A DNA stretch of 64,000 bases, from positions 1-64,000 of the forward strand of contig CBDCUO010000005.1 of assembly GCA_965222705.1 (NCBI GenBank), read 5' to 3'. This document shows, in pieces, positions 35,123 to 44,532 of the stretch. Position 1 is the stretch's first letter; the number at the start of each line of letters is the position of its first letter. The notes below the pieces were generated by a model. It saw only the letters and a program-made list of their open reading frames with translations, was not told the origin of the DNA and did not search any database. This DNA comes from JAFMDF01 sp965222705 (lineage in GTDB: Bacteria > Bacteroidota > Bacteroidia > Chitinophagales > Saprospiraceae). Made by a program: the position numbers and the translations under genes.

Positions 35123-35710
35123 ATGAAAAAAATTGAATTAGATATAGTTGCCTTATCACATAGCGTCACCCATTCACATAATTATGCAGTAGTTTTAGGA
35201 GAGCAAGGCGGTGTTAGGCGTTTGCCGATTGTCATTGGCGGGTTTGAGGCACAGGCTATTGCAGTAGCTATGGAGCGCATGACCCCAAGTAGGCCCTTAA
35301 CACATGATTTATTTAAAAATACATTAGATACTTTTAATATTCAATTGAAAGAAATTATTATCAACAACTTGCTGGACGGTATCTTTTATGCCCGACTGGT
35401 CTGTTTGAAGGATGGAGAAACGATTGAGGTAGATTCCCGGACATCAGATGCCTTGGCTATGGCAGTTCGGTTTAATTGTCCAATTTATACCTATGAATTT
35501 ATTTTGGATGCCGCTGGAGTCATTTTGGAAGATGCCGATGAAGAAGAAAAAACCGCAGGTAAAAAACGGAGAAAGCGATCCAAAAAACCGGTTGCTCTGT
35601 CTCAACATTCGGTAGAAGATTTGGAAAAATTATTGCAGGATGTGTTGGAAAAAGAAGACTATCGCAGGGCTGCCGAAATTCGAGATGAAATCAATAAACG
35701 AACGGGATAA
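35123..35710 (+). CDS. Bifunctional nuclease (DUF151) with UVR motif
   Basis: A 195-residue protein. Residues 1 to about 130 form a DUF151/BFN domain, with LPIVIGGFEAQAIAVAMERM, RPLTHDLFKNTLDTF, VDSRTSDALAMAVRFNCPIY as signature blocks; members have been reported to act as bifunctional nucleases or in the stress response. After a basic linker (KKRRKRSKKP), residues about 160-195 form a UVR motif (VEDLEKLLQDVLEKEDYRRA, AEIRDEINK), as in UvrB/UvrC and McsA, which mediates protein-protein contact. This combination is regular in Bacteroidota. It stands alone with its own probable promoter and a strong terminator. Confidence 0.9.
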   Translation: MKKIELDIVALSHSVTHSHNYAVVLGEQGGVRRLPIVIGGFEAQAIAVAMERMTPSRPLTHDLFKNTLDTFNIQLKEIIINNLLDGIFYARLVCLKDGETIEVDSRTSDALAMAVRFNCPIYTYEFILDAAGVILEDADEEEKTAGKKRRKRSKKPVALSQHSVEDLEKLLQDVLEKEDYRRAAEIRDEINKRTG

Positions 35711-35737
35711 GCAATCAGAAAAAATAAAATACCACTA

Positions 35738-35776
35738 AAAATGCGCTGTCAAGTAGTTTGACAGCGCATTTTTTTT
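35738..35776. terminator. Strong bidirectional terminator
   Basis: AAATGCGCTGTCAA and TTGACAGCGCATTT form a perfect stem around a five-base loop, with A-run on the left and eight T on the right. It lies between the convergent nuclease-family gene (+) and sugar-dehydrogenase gene (-). Confidence 0.92.
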
Positions 35777-36019
35777 CAAAAATGGTCACATTTTTCTTTT
35801 TTTAGACACTAATAGATAAACCCCTTATTTAGATATTAAACAATCTTTATAAAATAACCCCAAAAAACCTTAATTTTTAAAGGTCATTTTGCCAACAAAT
35901 TATAATCCCAACAAACCTTAACCCCAAAAAACTAACATCATAAAATCAATAATTATGTTAATTTACCTATCCATATTGCTTTTTGCAGGCAGTTTAATAA
36001 AATTAAAACTTAGGGCTTC
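35777..36019. other. Convergent intergenic AT-rich region
   Basis: No gene is visible. The 13-base string AACCCCAAAAAAC occurs twice about 65 bases apart. Otherwise the stretch is unstructured; it completes the 309-base gap between the convergent genes. Confidence 0.5.
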
Positions 36020-37444
36020 CTAAACAGGCGTTAGTCTGAAAACAAATCCGGGGTCCTCTACTGTGAAATAAATATATCCATCCTTCCCCATCACTATTTC
36101 TCTCAATCGCCCGATATTTTCCAATAAACGTTCCTCTCCAGTTACTTGGTTATTTTTCATTTTTAATCTTGAAATGTATTGAAAGCGCAGAGAACCGGAA
36201 AGTAAGCTTCCCGTCCAATCGGGATATTTATCACCTGTCACCAAGGTTAATCCACAAGCACCTATGGAAGGCAGATAATAAAAAACAGGCTGCTCCATTC
36301 CTTCTTTTTTCGTAAGGTTGGTAAATCGAGTACCACTATAATTAATGCCATAGGAAATGATTGGCCAACCATAATTAAGTCCTTTCTGAATGATATTGAG
36401 TTCATCTCCACCGCGAGGCCCATGTTCTGTTGACCATACTGTACCCGTATTATCATCAATGACCAAGCCCTGCTGGTTTCGATGTCCATAAGACCAGATC
36501 GAAGGGATAGCATTCGGTGTACTTACAAAAGGATTGTCTTTGGGGATACTACCATCTGCGTTAATTCGATGAATTTTTCCACAATGATTGTCCAAGCTTT
36601 GCGGGTTTTCATCCCTTTTACCTCGATCGCCAATAGAAATAAACAAGTAACCATCTTTATCAAAAGCCATTCGACAGCCGTAATGGTGTCTAGTATCTCG
36701 ATAGGGCAAAGCCTCCAGAATAATTTCCTTTTCGGTCAAGGCATCATTTACCAATTTTGCTTTTAAAATGGCTGTGGTGGATGCACTTATACCTTTGGGT
36801 TTAGAATAAGCAAGATAAATGGTTTGATTGGAAGCGAAATCGGGATGCACTTCTACATCCAGCAAGCCGCCCTGTCCTTTATATTTGACAGCTGGCACTC
36901 CTCTAATTTGGCGCAAGTCCGCCCCTTCCTGCTTGCGGTAAAATTTTCCGCTTCGGTCTGTTACCAGCAAATCGCCATTGGGCAAAAAGGCCAGCCCCCA
37001 AGGAATCTTCAGTCCTCTAACTACTGTATCCAGTTTAAAAGTTTCCACTTCTGATCGGATAGTGCCTGTCCAGTCAGGCTCTTCTTCAAAGGAAGCTATG
37101 GTTCTTTTTTCAATAGCCGACAAAATATAATCGGTCAATTTATTATAGTCAGAATCCGATAGGGCATCGGCAAAGGCGACTTTTTCTATACCTTTGTGGC
37201 CTATTTTAATAGATTGATGGACCTCGTTCCAGGAATTGCCCCGTTTCCAGATTCTATTTACAAAGGCGGAAATCGTTGCTTCATGGCAAGCAACACAGTG
37301 TTTTTGGTAAAGGTCTTTAGCATAAGTAAATTCCTCCCCTTCTGCCATTGCTTTGACCGTTTCTTTTACCTTGCCTTCCTGACAAGCAACTACAAGGCAA
37401 ATAACCAGAAGAAATGGGATATAAAAGGATTGCATTTTTTTCAT
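36020..37444 (-). CDS. Lipoprotein: cytochrome c fused to PQQ-type sugar dehydrogenase
   Basis: A 474-residue exported lipoprotein. The signal peptide ends in a lipobox with Cys 21 (LVVACQEG). A cytochrome c domain follows, with heme motif CVACH at residues 50-54. Residues about 130-474 form a six-bladed beta-propeller of the glucose/sorbosone dehydrogenase (Asd/YliI) family: LKIPWGLAFLPNGDLLVTDR, AYSKPKGISASTTAIL, TRHHYGCRMAFDKDGYLFIS, SYGHRNQQGLVID, STEHGPRGGDELNII, GLNYGWPIISYGINYSGT. These carry the His and Arg residues that bind PQQ in family members. It would oxidise an aldose and pass electrons to its own heme, in the periplasm. It is transcribed alone, towards the terminator at 35738. 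Confidence 0.88.
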   Translation of the reverse strand: MKKMQSFYIPFLLVICLVVACQEGKVKETVKAMAEGEEFTYAKDLYQKHCVACHEATISAFVNRIWKRGNSWNEVHQSIKIGHKGIEKVAFADALSDSDYNKLTDYILSAIEKRTIASFEEEPDWTGTIRSEVETFKLDTVVRGLKIPWGLAFLPNGDLLVTDRSGKFYRKQEGADLRQIRGVPAVKYKGQGGLLDVEVHPDFASNQTIYLAYSKPKGISASTTAILKAKLVNDALTEKEIILEALPYRDTRHHYGCRMAFDKDGYLFISIGDRGKRDENPQSLDNHCGKIHRINADGSIPKDNPFVSTPNAIPSIWSYGHRNQQGLVIDDNTGTVWSTEHGPRGGDELNIIQKGLNYGWPIISYGINYSGTRFTNLTKKEGMEQPVFYYLPSIGACGLTLVTGDKYPDWTGSLLSGSLRFQYISRLKMKNNQVTGEERLLENIGRLREIVMGKDGYIYFTVEDPGFVFRLTPV

Positions 37445-37546
37445 ATTTTAATTTAAATTTTTGCCAAAAAACTGGCTTTCTGTGATTTAACTACTCAATC
37501 ACCAGTCATTTATTGACGATCGAATAAAATTTATATGAAATATTTT

Positions 37547-38761
37547 TCACACCTTATTCTTAATGCCCTTCCACAATTCGTTTTTAGTCATCCGCATTAC
37601 CCCTTGCAAACCAGAATAATTTAGGTTGATTTTTTTGCCCTTAGCAATGCGTTCGATTTGATAGTCGTAAAATCCGGCAACTGCCATATCGAAATAAGCA
37701 GCCAAAGGAGCTTTGATTTCCGGCTCCTCTACTTTTTGCAAAGTGCCATCCAAAAACCCCACAGGAAAACGATCATCCAATAAAAATGGTCGGCCAAAAC
37801 CAATAATATCTAATTCGTTGTTTGCCAGCACTTTATTGCAAAAATTCAAGGTTCTAAAACCGCCAGTTACCATTAATGGTAGGGCGGATTTTTTTCGAAC
37901 TTGCTGGGCAAAGTCCAAAAAATAGGCTTCCCGTTCTTTGGTAGATTGCTTTAGATTGTCTTTGGTGAAAAAGGTGACATTTTCATAAGTGCCGCCCGAA
38001 ATTTCTAGTAAGTCCAATCCTCTTTTTTCCAGTTCTTTGATGACCCAAAGTGCATCCGCTTCGTCGAAGCCTCCTCGTTGAAAATCGGCAGAATTGAGTT
38101 TTACAGATAGGGGAAATTCCTGTCCAAGGGCTTTTCTGCTTTGTTCTACAATAGTCAATAATAATCTCGCTCTATTGTCGAGGGAGCCTCCCCATTGATC
38201 AGTTCTTTTATTGGTCCTCGGCGATAAAAATTGGTTCAGTAAATAGCCATGCGCCGCATGAAATTGGACTCCCGAAAAGCCTACCCTTCGACAAAAAACC
38301 GTTGCATTTACGAATCGCTGAATAATCTCCTCTATTTCGGATGCTTTTAGTGGGCGGGGCTTGGCAAACAACCCCATTTTTTTCAGTTTTACATCAGAAG
38401 CAGAAACGGGTTGAAGGGTAGAAAAAATCGTTGCTTGTCGTCCGGCATGGTTCAGTTGCGCCCAAAAGTGATTGCCATAATCCAATACCTTTTTTGTCCA
38501 TTGCTTGAAAGGTGCTTCGGGAGATAGTGGATGCGCTACCACATTTCCGGCGGCTTCCAGATAGCGTTCATCAATCATTATATTGCCAGAAAGGAGTATT
38601 CCAGCTCCCCCTTTCGCCCAAGTTTCATAAAGTTGCAGATGTTTGGAGTTGGGGAGATGGCTAGTATCTGCCAACCGTTCGGTAAGGGCGGCTTTGGCAA
38701 TTCGATTATTGAGAATTTCCCCACAGGGAAGGGTAAAAGGCATATTAACAGAAATAGACAT
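37547..38761 (-). CDS. NADH:flavin oxidoreductase (Old Yellow Enzyme family)
   Basis: A 404-residue FMN-dependent TIM-barrel oxidoreductase. Family blocks are LNNRIAKAALTERLADTSHL near residue 18, HFWAQLNHAGRQA near residue 97, SGVQFHAAHGYLLNQFLSPRTNKRTDQWGG near residue 165, where the His-Asn region binds the substrate carbonyl, and FPLSVKLNSADFQRGGFDEA. The C terminus has LPLMVTGGFRTLNFCNKVLA and IIGFGRPFLLDDRFPVGFL for FMN phosphate. No iron-sulfur or extra domain is present, so it is a short, single-domain member that would reduce activated alkenes with NAD(P)H. The native substrate cannot be told. The cdd gene lies just upstream on the same strand with a gap of about 30 bases. Confidence 0.92.
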   Translation of the reverse strand: MSISVNMPFTLPCGEILNNRIAKAALTERLADTSHLPNSKHLQLYETWAKGGAGILLSGNIMIDERYLEAAGNVVAHPLSPEAPFKQWTKKVLDYGNHFWAQLNHAGRQATIFSTLQPVSASDVKLKKMGLFAKPRPLKASEIEEIIQRFVNATVFCRRVGFSGVQFHAAHGYLLNQFLSPRTNKRTDQWGGSLDNRARLLLTIVEQSRKALGQEFPLSVKLNSADFQRGGFDEADALWVIKELEKRGLDLLEISGGTYENVTFFTKDNLKQSTKEREAYFLDFAQQVRKKSALPLMVTGGFRTLNFCNKVLANNELDIIGFGRPFLLDDRFPVGFLDGTLQKVEEPEIKAPLAAYFDMAVAGFYDYQIERIAKGKKINLNYSGLQGVMRMTKNELWKGIKNKV

Positions 38762-38793
38762 TTTGCTATTTTTTCTTAGACAAAAATAAGATT

Positions 38794-39276
38794 TTAAAGC
38801 AAAGCCCCGTCAAAAGCAAAGGGCAAAATATCCAAACCGGTTTTAAAAATAAAAATGTTCCCTTCTTCTCCTCGAATGATTAATTGAATAGGTCGTTGCT
38901 GTTTTTGTTCCATTTCACAAATTGCTTGGCGGCAGGAACCGCAGGGCATGACCGGTTGGTTGATAATCTTGGTGGGATGTTTTACCGTAATAGCCATCGC
39001 CATAATGGTTTTTCCTGGCTGTTGAGAAGCTGCTGCCGCCAGTGCTACTCGTTCTGCACATAAACACATGGGGTAGGCGGCATTTTCCTGATTGCTACCA
39101 CCTAGCATTTTGCCATTTTCCAATAATACCGCTGCCCCTACCTTAAAATTGGAATAAGGCGAATGGGAGTGTTTTAAACTTTTTTTTGCTAATGCTAATA
39201 ATTTTTGACCGGCTTCTTCTAACTCAAAAACATTTTGAAGGCAAGTCCATTGTAGTTTATGCATTATTTCTTTCAT
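38794..39276 (-). CDS. cdd: Cytidine deaminase
   Basis: A zinc-dependent cytidine/deoxycytidine deaminase of the tetrameric type, about 160 residues. The substrate and Zn motifs are HSPYSNFKVGAAVLLENG, CAERVALAAA (Cys and the catalytic Glu) and MPCGSCRQAICEM (two Zn Cys). The longest frame begins at a TTG at 39309, but the ATG at 39276 or the one at 39264 gives a normal family length. It converts cytidine to uridine in pyrimidine salvage. Its start faces the saccharopine-dehydrogenase-like gene, so the promoters of both lie in about 100 bases. Confidence 0.93.
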   Translation of the reverse strand: MKEIMHKLQWTCLQNVFELEEAGQKLLALAKKSLKHSHSPYSNFKVGAAVLLENGKMLGGSNQENAAYPMCLCAERVALAAAASQQPGKTIMAMAITVKHPTKIINQPVMPCGSCRQAICEMEQKQQRPIQLIIRGEEGNIFIFKTGLDILPFAFDGALL

Positions 39277-39385
39277 ATCACTCAACAATTTTACTTTACT
39301 TTGCACCAATCATCTGACCAAATTAAAGTCAAAAAAACACAATTTTTCCTAATATAATGCAAAAACAAGACCCAATTCATTGAAA

Positions 39386-40717
39386 ATGAACAACATTTTA
39401 ATCATTGGTGCGGGGTTTTCTTCAGGTGCATTAATCAAATATGTACTGGCAGAAGCGGCAAAAAAGGGCTGGTTTGTCACCGTAGCAGATATTGATCCCC
39501 AAAAAGCAGCAGCTAAGATAAAGGGGCATCCGAATGCTCGGCCTGCCTGGCTGGATGTGGCCAAAAATAACGACCGAAAAGATATCATTGCACGGACGGA
39601 CGTGGTCGTTTCTTTATTACCGGCCCACTTGCATTTGGAAGTCGCTCATGATTGTATCAAGTTTCAAAAACCCTTGATTACTTCTTCTTATATCGCTGGG
39701 GAAATGTATCGGCTTGGTGATGAAGCCAGGGATAGGGATTTGGTCTTTACAGGTGAACAGGGACTGGATCCCGGCTTGGAGCATATTGCCGTAAAAAAGC
39801 AACTAGATCATATTAGAGAACGAGGAGGGAAAATATTGGCTTTTAGGTCTTATAGCGGCGGGCTGATTGCTCCTGAAAGCATTGGTGATAATCCCTGGAA
39901 ATTTAAATTTACCTGGAACCCTCGAAATCTTGTCTTAATGGGCCAGGGAACGGCTCAATATTTGGAAAATAACAAGCGAAAATTTATCCCATATAGTCAG
40001 CTTTTTCAGACTTACAAAAAGGTAAATATTGAAGGGGCGGGTGAGTTTGAGGCTTATCCCAGCCGAGCTTCCTTATTGCACAAAGATATATTTGGGTTGG
40101 GAGATATTCCCAATATTTTACGAGCTACGCTACGGTATCTCGGCTTCTGTGACGGATGGAATGCGTTGATAAAAATTGGTTTAACCAATGGTGCTTACCC
40201 TATCCTGCATTCAGACCAATTGTCCTTTCATAACTGGATGGAGGCTTATCTGAAAAATGAACATGGGGGATCTGTGAAAGATCGAATGGCTTATCAATTG
40301 GGAGAAGCAAGTGATTCCAAAGTCATGCAACAATTGCAATGGCTGGGACTTTTTAGCAAGCGCAGAATTAAAATACCTACGGCTACTCCTGCTCTATTAC
40401 TGGAAAAGGTGTTGCTTGACAAATGGCAACTAGCTCCTGAGGATAAAGACCTCGTTTTGATGCAACACGAGTTCGATTATTTGTTAAATGACAAAAAGAG
40501 AACCCTGATTTCTACCTTGCAATTAAAAGGGCAGGATGCTAATAATACAGCTATGGCAAAAGTAGTAGGACTCCCTATGGCAATCGTTTTAAAAAAATTG
40601 ATAGCTGGAGAAATTAAAGAATTTGGAAGGGCAGTAGCCATGAAAAAAGAAGTCTATGAACCAATTTTGCAAGAATTGGCCCAATATGGAATCGTTTTTA
40701 AAAATAAAGAGATATAG
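39386..40717 (+). CDS. Saccharopine dehydrogenase-like oxidoreductase
   Basis: A protein of about 443 residues with an N-terminal Rossmann domain, MNNILIIGAGFSSGALIKYVL, containing GAGFSSG for NAD(P), and a downstream ADIDPQKAAAKI acidic residue. Further blocks are DVVVSLLPAHLHLEVAHDCI, YIAGEMYRLGDEARDRDLVF and GEQGLDPGLEHIAVKKQLDH, which match saccharopine reductase/dehydrogenase (LYS9-type). It could act in lysine metabolism via the saccharopine route, but no LKR partner is nearby. The longest frame begins at TTG 39380; ATG 39386 is chosen. It faces cdd head to head. Confidence 0.88.
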   Translation: MNNILIIGAGFSSGALIKYVLAEAAKKGWFVTVADIDPQKAAAKIKGHPNARPAWLDVAKNNDRKDIIARTDVVVSLLPAHLHLEVAHDCIKFQKPLITSSYIAGEMYRLGDEARDRDLVFTGEQGLDPGLEHIAVKKQLDHIRERGGKILAFRSYSGGLIAPESIGDNPWKFKFTWNPRNLVLMGQGTAQYLENNKRKFIPYSQLFQTYKKVNIEGAGEFEAYPSRASLLHKDIFGLGDIPNILRATLRYLGFCDGWNALIKIGLTNGAYPILHSDQLSFHNWMEAYLKNEHGGSVKDRMAYQLGEASDSKVMQQLQWLGLFSKRRIKIPTATPALLLEKVLLDKWQLAPEDKDLVLMQHEFDYLLNDKKRTLISTLQLKGQDANNTAMAKVVGLPMAIVLKKLIAGEIKEFGRAVAMKKEVYEPILQELAQYGIVFKNKEI

Positions 40718-40762
40718 GGTAGAAAATAAGCTATCCGCATCTCCGTTTAGTAAAAAACGAGA

Positions 40763-41890
40763 ATGCTCAATAAAATCACCCAATTTTCAAGCCTATATTT
40801 AATGACCTTTTTTAAATATACTTTTCTAACTTTATTTCTAATTAGTTGCTTGTCAGAAACTTATTCTCAAAAATATTCTAACGAATTCCTGTCTATTGGC
40901 ATTGGGGCAAGGGCAAGAGGAATGGGCAATGCAACTATCGCCAGTACCAATTCGGTGGTAGCTGGCTACTGGAACCCAGCTGCATTGGGCGCGTTGGACC
41001 TAAAGGGCATTCAGGCCGGTGCCATGCATACGGAGCAATTTGCAGGCGTAGCAAAATTTGACTATTTGGGACTGGTGTTTCCATTGGCGAATGAGGGTCG
41101 AAAACTGGGTGTTTCTTTGATTCGATTTGGTATAGATGATATCCCCAATACGTTGAGTTTATTTGAAGAAGACGGGACAATTAATTATGATAACATTGTG
41201 CCTTTTTCGGCAGCGGATTATGCCTTTCTATTTAGCTATGGGCAAAAAATCAAGACTAAAAAAGGTAATTTATTGGTAGGCGGAAATGCTAAAGTCATCT
41301 ATCGGCAAATAGGCTCTTTTGCTTCTTCTTGGGGTTTCGGGCTGGATGCCTCGCTCTTGTATTATAGCGAAAAATGGCGACTGGGTTTAGTGCTAAGAGA
41401 TGCAACCAATACCTTCAATGCTTGGAGCTTTACCCTCACAGAAGCAGAAAGAAAGGTACTTTCTCTAACGGCAAATGATCTGCCCATTAATTCTGTAGAA
41501 AAAACAAAACCACAAATCGTACTAGGCATTGCTCGCCCTTTTCCAATCAACGAAAAATGGAATTTACTAGCGGAAATGGATTGGATCGCTACGACAGATG
41601 GCCGCAGAAACACCCTGATTAGCGGTGACCCAATCAGTCTGGACTTGGCAATTGGTTTTGAACTGAACTATAAGGATTTAATTTTTTTGCGAGCAGGAGT
41701 TAATAACTTCCAAAAAGAAAGCAATTTTGACACAGCCAGTTTTTTAACGATGCAGCCCAATTTGGGTATTGGTTTAAAAATTGCCCCCTTTCGCATAGAT
41801 TACGCCTTTACGGATGTCGGTGAGCAGCGAAATCAAACCTATTCGCATGTGATTTCTGTGATTGTGGATTTTAAGCGTAAAGCAAATTAG
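40763..41890 (+). CDS. PorV/PorQ-family outer-membrane protein
   Basis: A 375-residue beta-barrel protein of the PorV/PorQ group linked to the type IX secretion system and, for PorV, to shuttling of T9SS cargo. The N terminus has a signal peptide (hydrophobic stretch about residues 18-30, cut after ETYSQ). The mature start SIGIGARARGMGNATIASTN and AGYWNPAALGALDLKGIQAG form the family signature, and alternating beta strands follow to a C-terminal aromatic-rich end. A second ATG 13 codons downstream is an alternative start. It lies after the saccharopine-dehydrogenase-like gene by 45 bases and converges on the quinone reductase gene. It could serve the T9SS-exported protease at 47921. Confidence 0.85.
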   Translation: MLNKITQFSSLYLMTFFKYTFLTLFLISCLSETYSQKYSNEFLSIGIGARARGMGNATIASTNSVVAGYWNPAALGALDLKGIQAGAMHTEQFAGVAKFDYLGLVFPLANEGRKLGVSLIRFGIDDIPNTLSLFEEDGTINYDNIVPFSAADYAFLFSYGQKIKTKKGNLLVGGNAKVIYRQIGSFASSWGFGLDASLLYYSEKWRLGLVLRDATNTFNAWSFTLTEAERKVLSLTANDLPINSVEKTKPQIVLGIARPFPINEKWNLLAEMDWIATTDGRRNTLISGDPISLDLAIGFELNYKDLIFLRAGVNNFQKESNFDTASFLTMQPNLGIGLKIAPFRIDYAFTDVGEQRNQTYSHVISVIVDFKRKAN

Positions 41891-41914
41891 CGATCGTTGA
41901 TAACGAACTAAGGG

Positions 41915-42931
41915 TTAGGGTTTCACTACCACCTTCCCAATCGTTTTACCACTTTGAAATAGCTTAATGGCATCGGGAAAGTCTTTAAAATTAAAAACGT
42001 GTCCGACGTGTGGCTTGCCTATTTTCAAATCTTTTAGCTCTGCTATCAAGCGGTGCATCAAATCCACGCGCTCGTACAAATAAATCAAGTTAAAGCCCAA
42101 AATGCCCTTATTGACCTCGCTCATAGATTGGGGGTCAATCCTAGGGCGGGTAATATGCTCGTATAGCACTTTCAGATAGTTCGGCCGGCTACCGGGAGAG
42201 GCGTAGCGGGCCGCCCCATAAAAAATCGTGCGACCTTCGGGAGCCAGCATTTCATAAGCCGTTTTAAAAAAAGAGCCACCGATGCATTCCATGACGAGGT
42301 TTAACTCCCGACCGTCCAATGCCTTTTCCAAGTCCTTTTTAAAAGTTGCTTTATTTCGCACAAGCACTTTATTATATCCTTCTTTTTTTACAAAATCAAC
42401 TTTGGCTGAACTACCGACTGTGCCAATTGTATAGGCCTGGTATTTTTTAGCGATCCGATTCGCCAATATCCCTACTCCACCTGCTGCGCTATGGATGAGA
42501 ATAGTATAATTTTCTCTGATCGCTCCCAAATTTTTTAAACCATAATAAGCCGTTAAGCCCTGCACCAGATAAGCTGCCCCTTCCTCGAAGGTCCAGTCAT
42601 CTGGCATAGGCATAATATGCCCCTCATCCATATTCAAGTGGGTGGTATAAGCTCCAAAGCGCGTCACGCCCATAATGCGGTCGCCGACTTTATAGCCCTT
42701 CACCTTTGCACCAGTTTTGATGACTTCACCCGAATATTCTAAACCAGGTATAAATAAGCCTTTTGGCGTAGCACTATACAAGCCGAACATGGCAAAAATG
42801 TCTGCAAAGTTGAGTCCGATAGCTCTTATTGCAATAGTCACTTCATCAGCTTTGGGTTCGGGCAGTTCAGAATGAACTAGCCTTAAATTGGCAATATTTC
42901 CGGCTTTGAGTTGATAGGATTGTCGCTGCAT
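41915..42931 (-). CDS. Zinc-independent quinone oxidoreductase (VAT-1-like MDR)
   Basis: A 338-residue medium-chain dehydrogenase/reductase. It has the GroES-like domain with AIRAIGLNFADIFAMFGLYS and LFIPGLEYSGEVIKTGAKV, and a Rossmann domain with LIHSAAGGVGILANRIAKKY near residue 146, whose AAGGVG binds NADPH. The C terminus, FNFKDFPDAIKLFQSGKTIG, is the usual end of the family. The zinc-binding Cys residues of alcohol dehydrogenases are absent, so it belongs to the quinone reductase/VAT-1 branch. It reduces quinones or enones with NADPH. It is transcribed alone and converges on the PorV/PorQ-like gene. Confidence 0.92.
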   Translation of the reverse strand: MQRQSYQLKAGNIANLRLVHSELPEPKADEVTIAIRAIGLNFADIFAMFGLYSATPKGLFIPGLEYSGEVIKTGAKVKGYKVGDRIMGVTRFGAYTTHLNMDEGHIMPMPDDWTFEEGAAYLVQGLTAYYGLKNLGAIRENYTILIHSAAGGVGILANRIAKKYQAYTIGTVGSSAKVDFVKKEGYNKVLVRNKATFKKDLEKALDGRELNLVMECIGGSFFKTAYEMLAPEGRTIFYGAARYASPGSRPNYLKVLYEHITRPRIDPQSMSEVNKGILGFNLIYLYERVDLMHRLIAELKDLKIGKPHVGHVFNFKDFPDAIKLFQSGKTIGKVVVKP

Positions 42932-43004
42932 TTTTCTAAAATTATTGTAATTTAGTGCTGATGAAAAATAGAAGTCAGTCAGTAAAAAAGGAAAAATAAA
43001 AAAA

Positions 43005-43676
43005 ATGAGTTATTTCACCCAAGACTACCTCAACTTTCTATCCGAGCTTGCCAATAATAATAATCGAGATTGGTTCAATAGTCATAAAAAGCGCTTTAAG
43101 GATCAAGTCGAAGCCCCTTTTAAAGCATTTTTGAATGACTTAATTGACCGCGCAAGTGCCCTTGATCCCAATATTTCGATCACGCCGAAAGAAGCACTTT
43201 TTCGCATTTATCGGGATACGCGCTTTAGCAAAGACAAAACGCCTTATAAAACACATATGTCTGCCGTCGTAGCTGAGGGTGGTCGCAAAGGCATGAAAGC
43301 CAATGGCATTTACGTCCAGTCTAGTGCCGAAGACTTTAGGATTTATAGCGGTTTTTATATGCCACAACCCAAAGAAGTGCAGTTAATCAGAGAAGCAATT
43401 ACTTCTGATTTAGTTGGTTTTCAATCAATTATAGATAATCCGGATTTTAAGAATAAATTTGGAGCCGTGCAAGGTGAGGAACATAAGCGCATTCCCAAAG
43501 AATTTGCCGCAGTCTATGAAAAACAACCACTTTTAATTAAAAAATCCTTTTATGTGTTCCACAAATTTGAGCCAGAAGTGGTATTAAGGGATGATCTAGT
43601 AGATTTGTGCATGGAATATTTTGTGGCTGCTAGACCTTTTGGCCAGTTTTTTGTGGATGCGGTAAGTAGAACTTAG
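43005..43676 (+). CDS. DUF2461 (TIGR02453) family protein
   Basis: A 223-residue protein of the widespread DUF2461 family. Clear family motifs are FLSELANNNNRDWFNSHKKR near the N terminus, ITPKEALFRIYRDTRFSKDKTPYKTHM near residue 58 and FRIYSGFYMPQPKEVQLI near residue 110. No enzymatic activity is known to me for the family. It is cytoplasmic, with no signal peptide, and faces the quinone-reductase gene head to head across about 70 bases. The ATG at 43005 fits the family start. Confidence 0.92.
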   Translation: MSYFTQDYLNFLSELANNNNRDWFNSHKKRFKDQVEAPFKAFLNDLIDRASALDPNISITPKEALFRIYRDTRFSKDKTPYKTHMSAVVAEGGRKGMKANGIYVQSSAEDFRIYSGFYMPQPKEVQLIREAITSDLVGFQSIIDNPDFKNKFGAVQGEEHKRIPKEFAAVYEKQPLLIKKSFYVFHKFEPEVVLRDDLVDLCMEYFVAARPFGQFFVDAVSRT

Positions 43677-43770
43677 ATCATAGTGATTTTCAAAACCACC
43701 ATCGTTTAAAATGATTTAAATTATTCAACCGTGAATTACCAGCAATAAGCCACAAACAACGAGAACGACA

Positions 43771-44514
43771 ATGGTATTGGGAAAAAAGGTAATCGTTATC
43801 ATGCCTGCCTATAATGCGGGAAAAACGCTGGAAAAAACCTATCGGGAAATACCTTTTGATATCGTAGATGAAGTCATCTTGACAGATGATTTTAGTAAGG
43901 ATGAAACCATAGCCATCGCCAAAAGACTCGGCATTAGGGAAATTATCCAACACAAACAAAATAAGGGCTACGGCGGCAACCAAAAATCTTGCTACAAAAG
44001 GGCTTTAGAACTCAAAGGGGATATTATCATCATGCTGCACCCCGATTATCAATATACGCCAAAGCTCATCCATTCCATGACCTATTTGATTGCTCACGAA
44101 GTGTACCCAGTCGTGCTGGGTTCTCGAATTTTGGGAAAAGGAGCTTTGAAAGGCGGAATGCCAATGCTTAAATACATCGCCAATCGGTTTTTGACACTTT
44201 TTCAAAACTTATTAATCAACCAAAAGTTATCGGAATACCACACGGGCTATCGGGCTTTTAAGGCGGAAGTGCTACAACAGGTCAATTTTGAAATCAACTC
44301 AGATGATTTTATTTTTGACAATCAATTATTAGCGCAAATTTTTTATAAAAATTATGAAATAGCGGAGATTACCTGCCCCACAAAGTATTTTGAGGAAGCC
44401 TCCTCTATCAATCTGCGAAGAAGTGCTGTTTATGGGCTAGGCGTTCTCAAAATTTCCTTATTATATTGGCTCAATAAAATGGGTCTGGTTCAATCTGAAA
44501 TCTTTCACTCCTAA
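43771..44514 (+). CDS. Glycosyltransferase family 2, dolichol-phosphate-mannose-synthase-like
   Basis: A 247-residue GT2 enzyme of the DPM1-like branch. Motifs are VIVIMPAYNAGKTLEKTYRE, DEVILTDDFSKDETIAIAKR, HKQNKGYGGNQKSCYKRALE and GDIIIMLHPDYQYTPKLI, where HPD replaces the usual DxD, then YHTGYRAFKAEVL. It lacks the C-terminal membrane segments of the longer branch. It would move a sugar from a nucleotide donor to polyprenyl phosphate or a lipid acceptor. It lies 18 bases upstream of kdsD, so a lipopolysaccharide-related job is plausible. Confidence 0.88.
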   Translation: MVLGKKVIVIMPAYNAGKTLEKTYREIPFDIVDEVILTDDFSKDETIAIAKRLGIREIIQHKQNKGYGGNQKSCYKRALELKGDIIIMLHPDYQYTPKLIHSMTYLIAHEVYPVVLGSRILGKGALKGGMPMLKYIANRFLTLFQNLLINQKLSEYHTGYRAFKAEVLQQVNFEINSDDFIFDNQLLAQIFYKNYEIAEITCPTKYFEEASSINLRRSAVYGLGVLKISLLYWLNKMGLVQSEIFHS

Positions 44515-44532
44515 CCCTTCTGAATAAAAATT

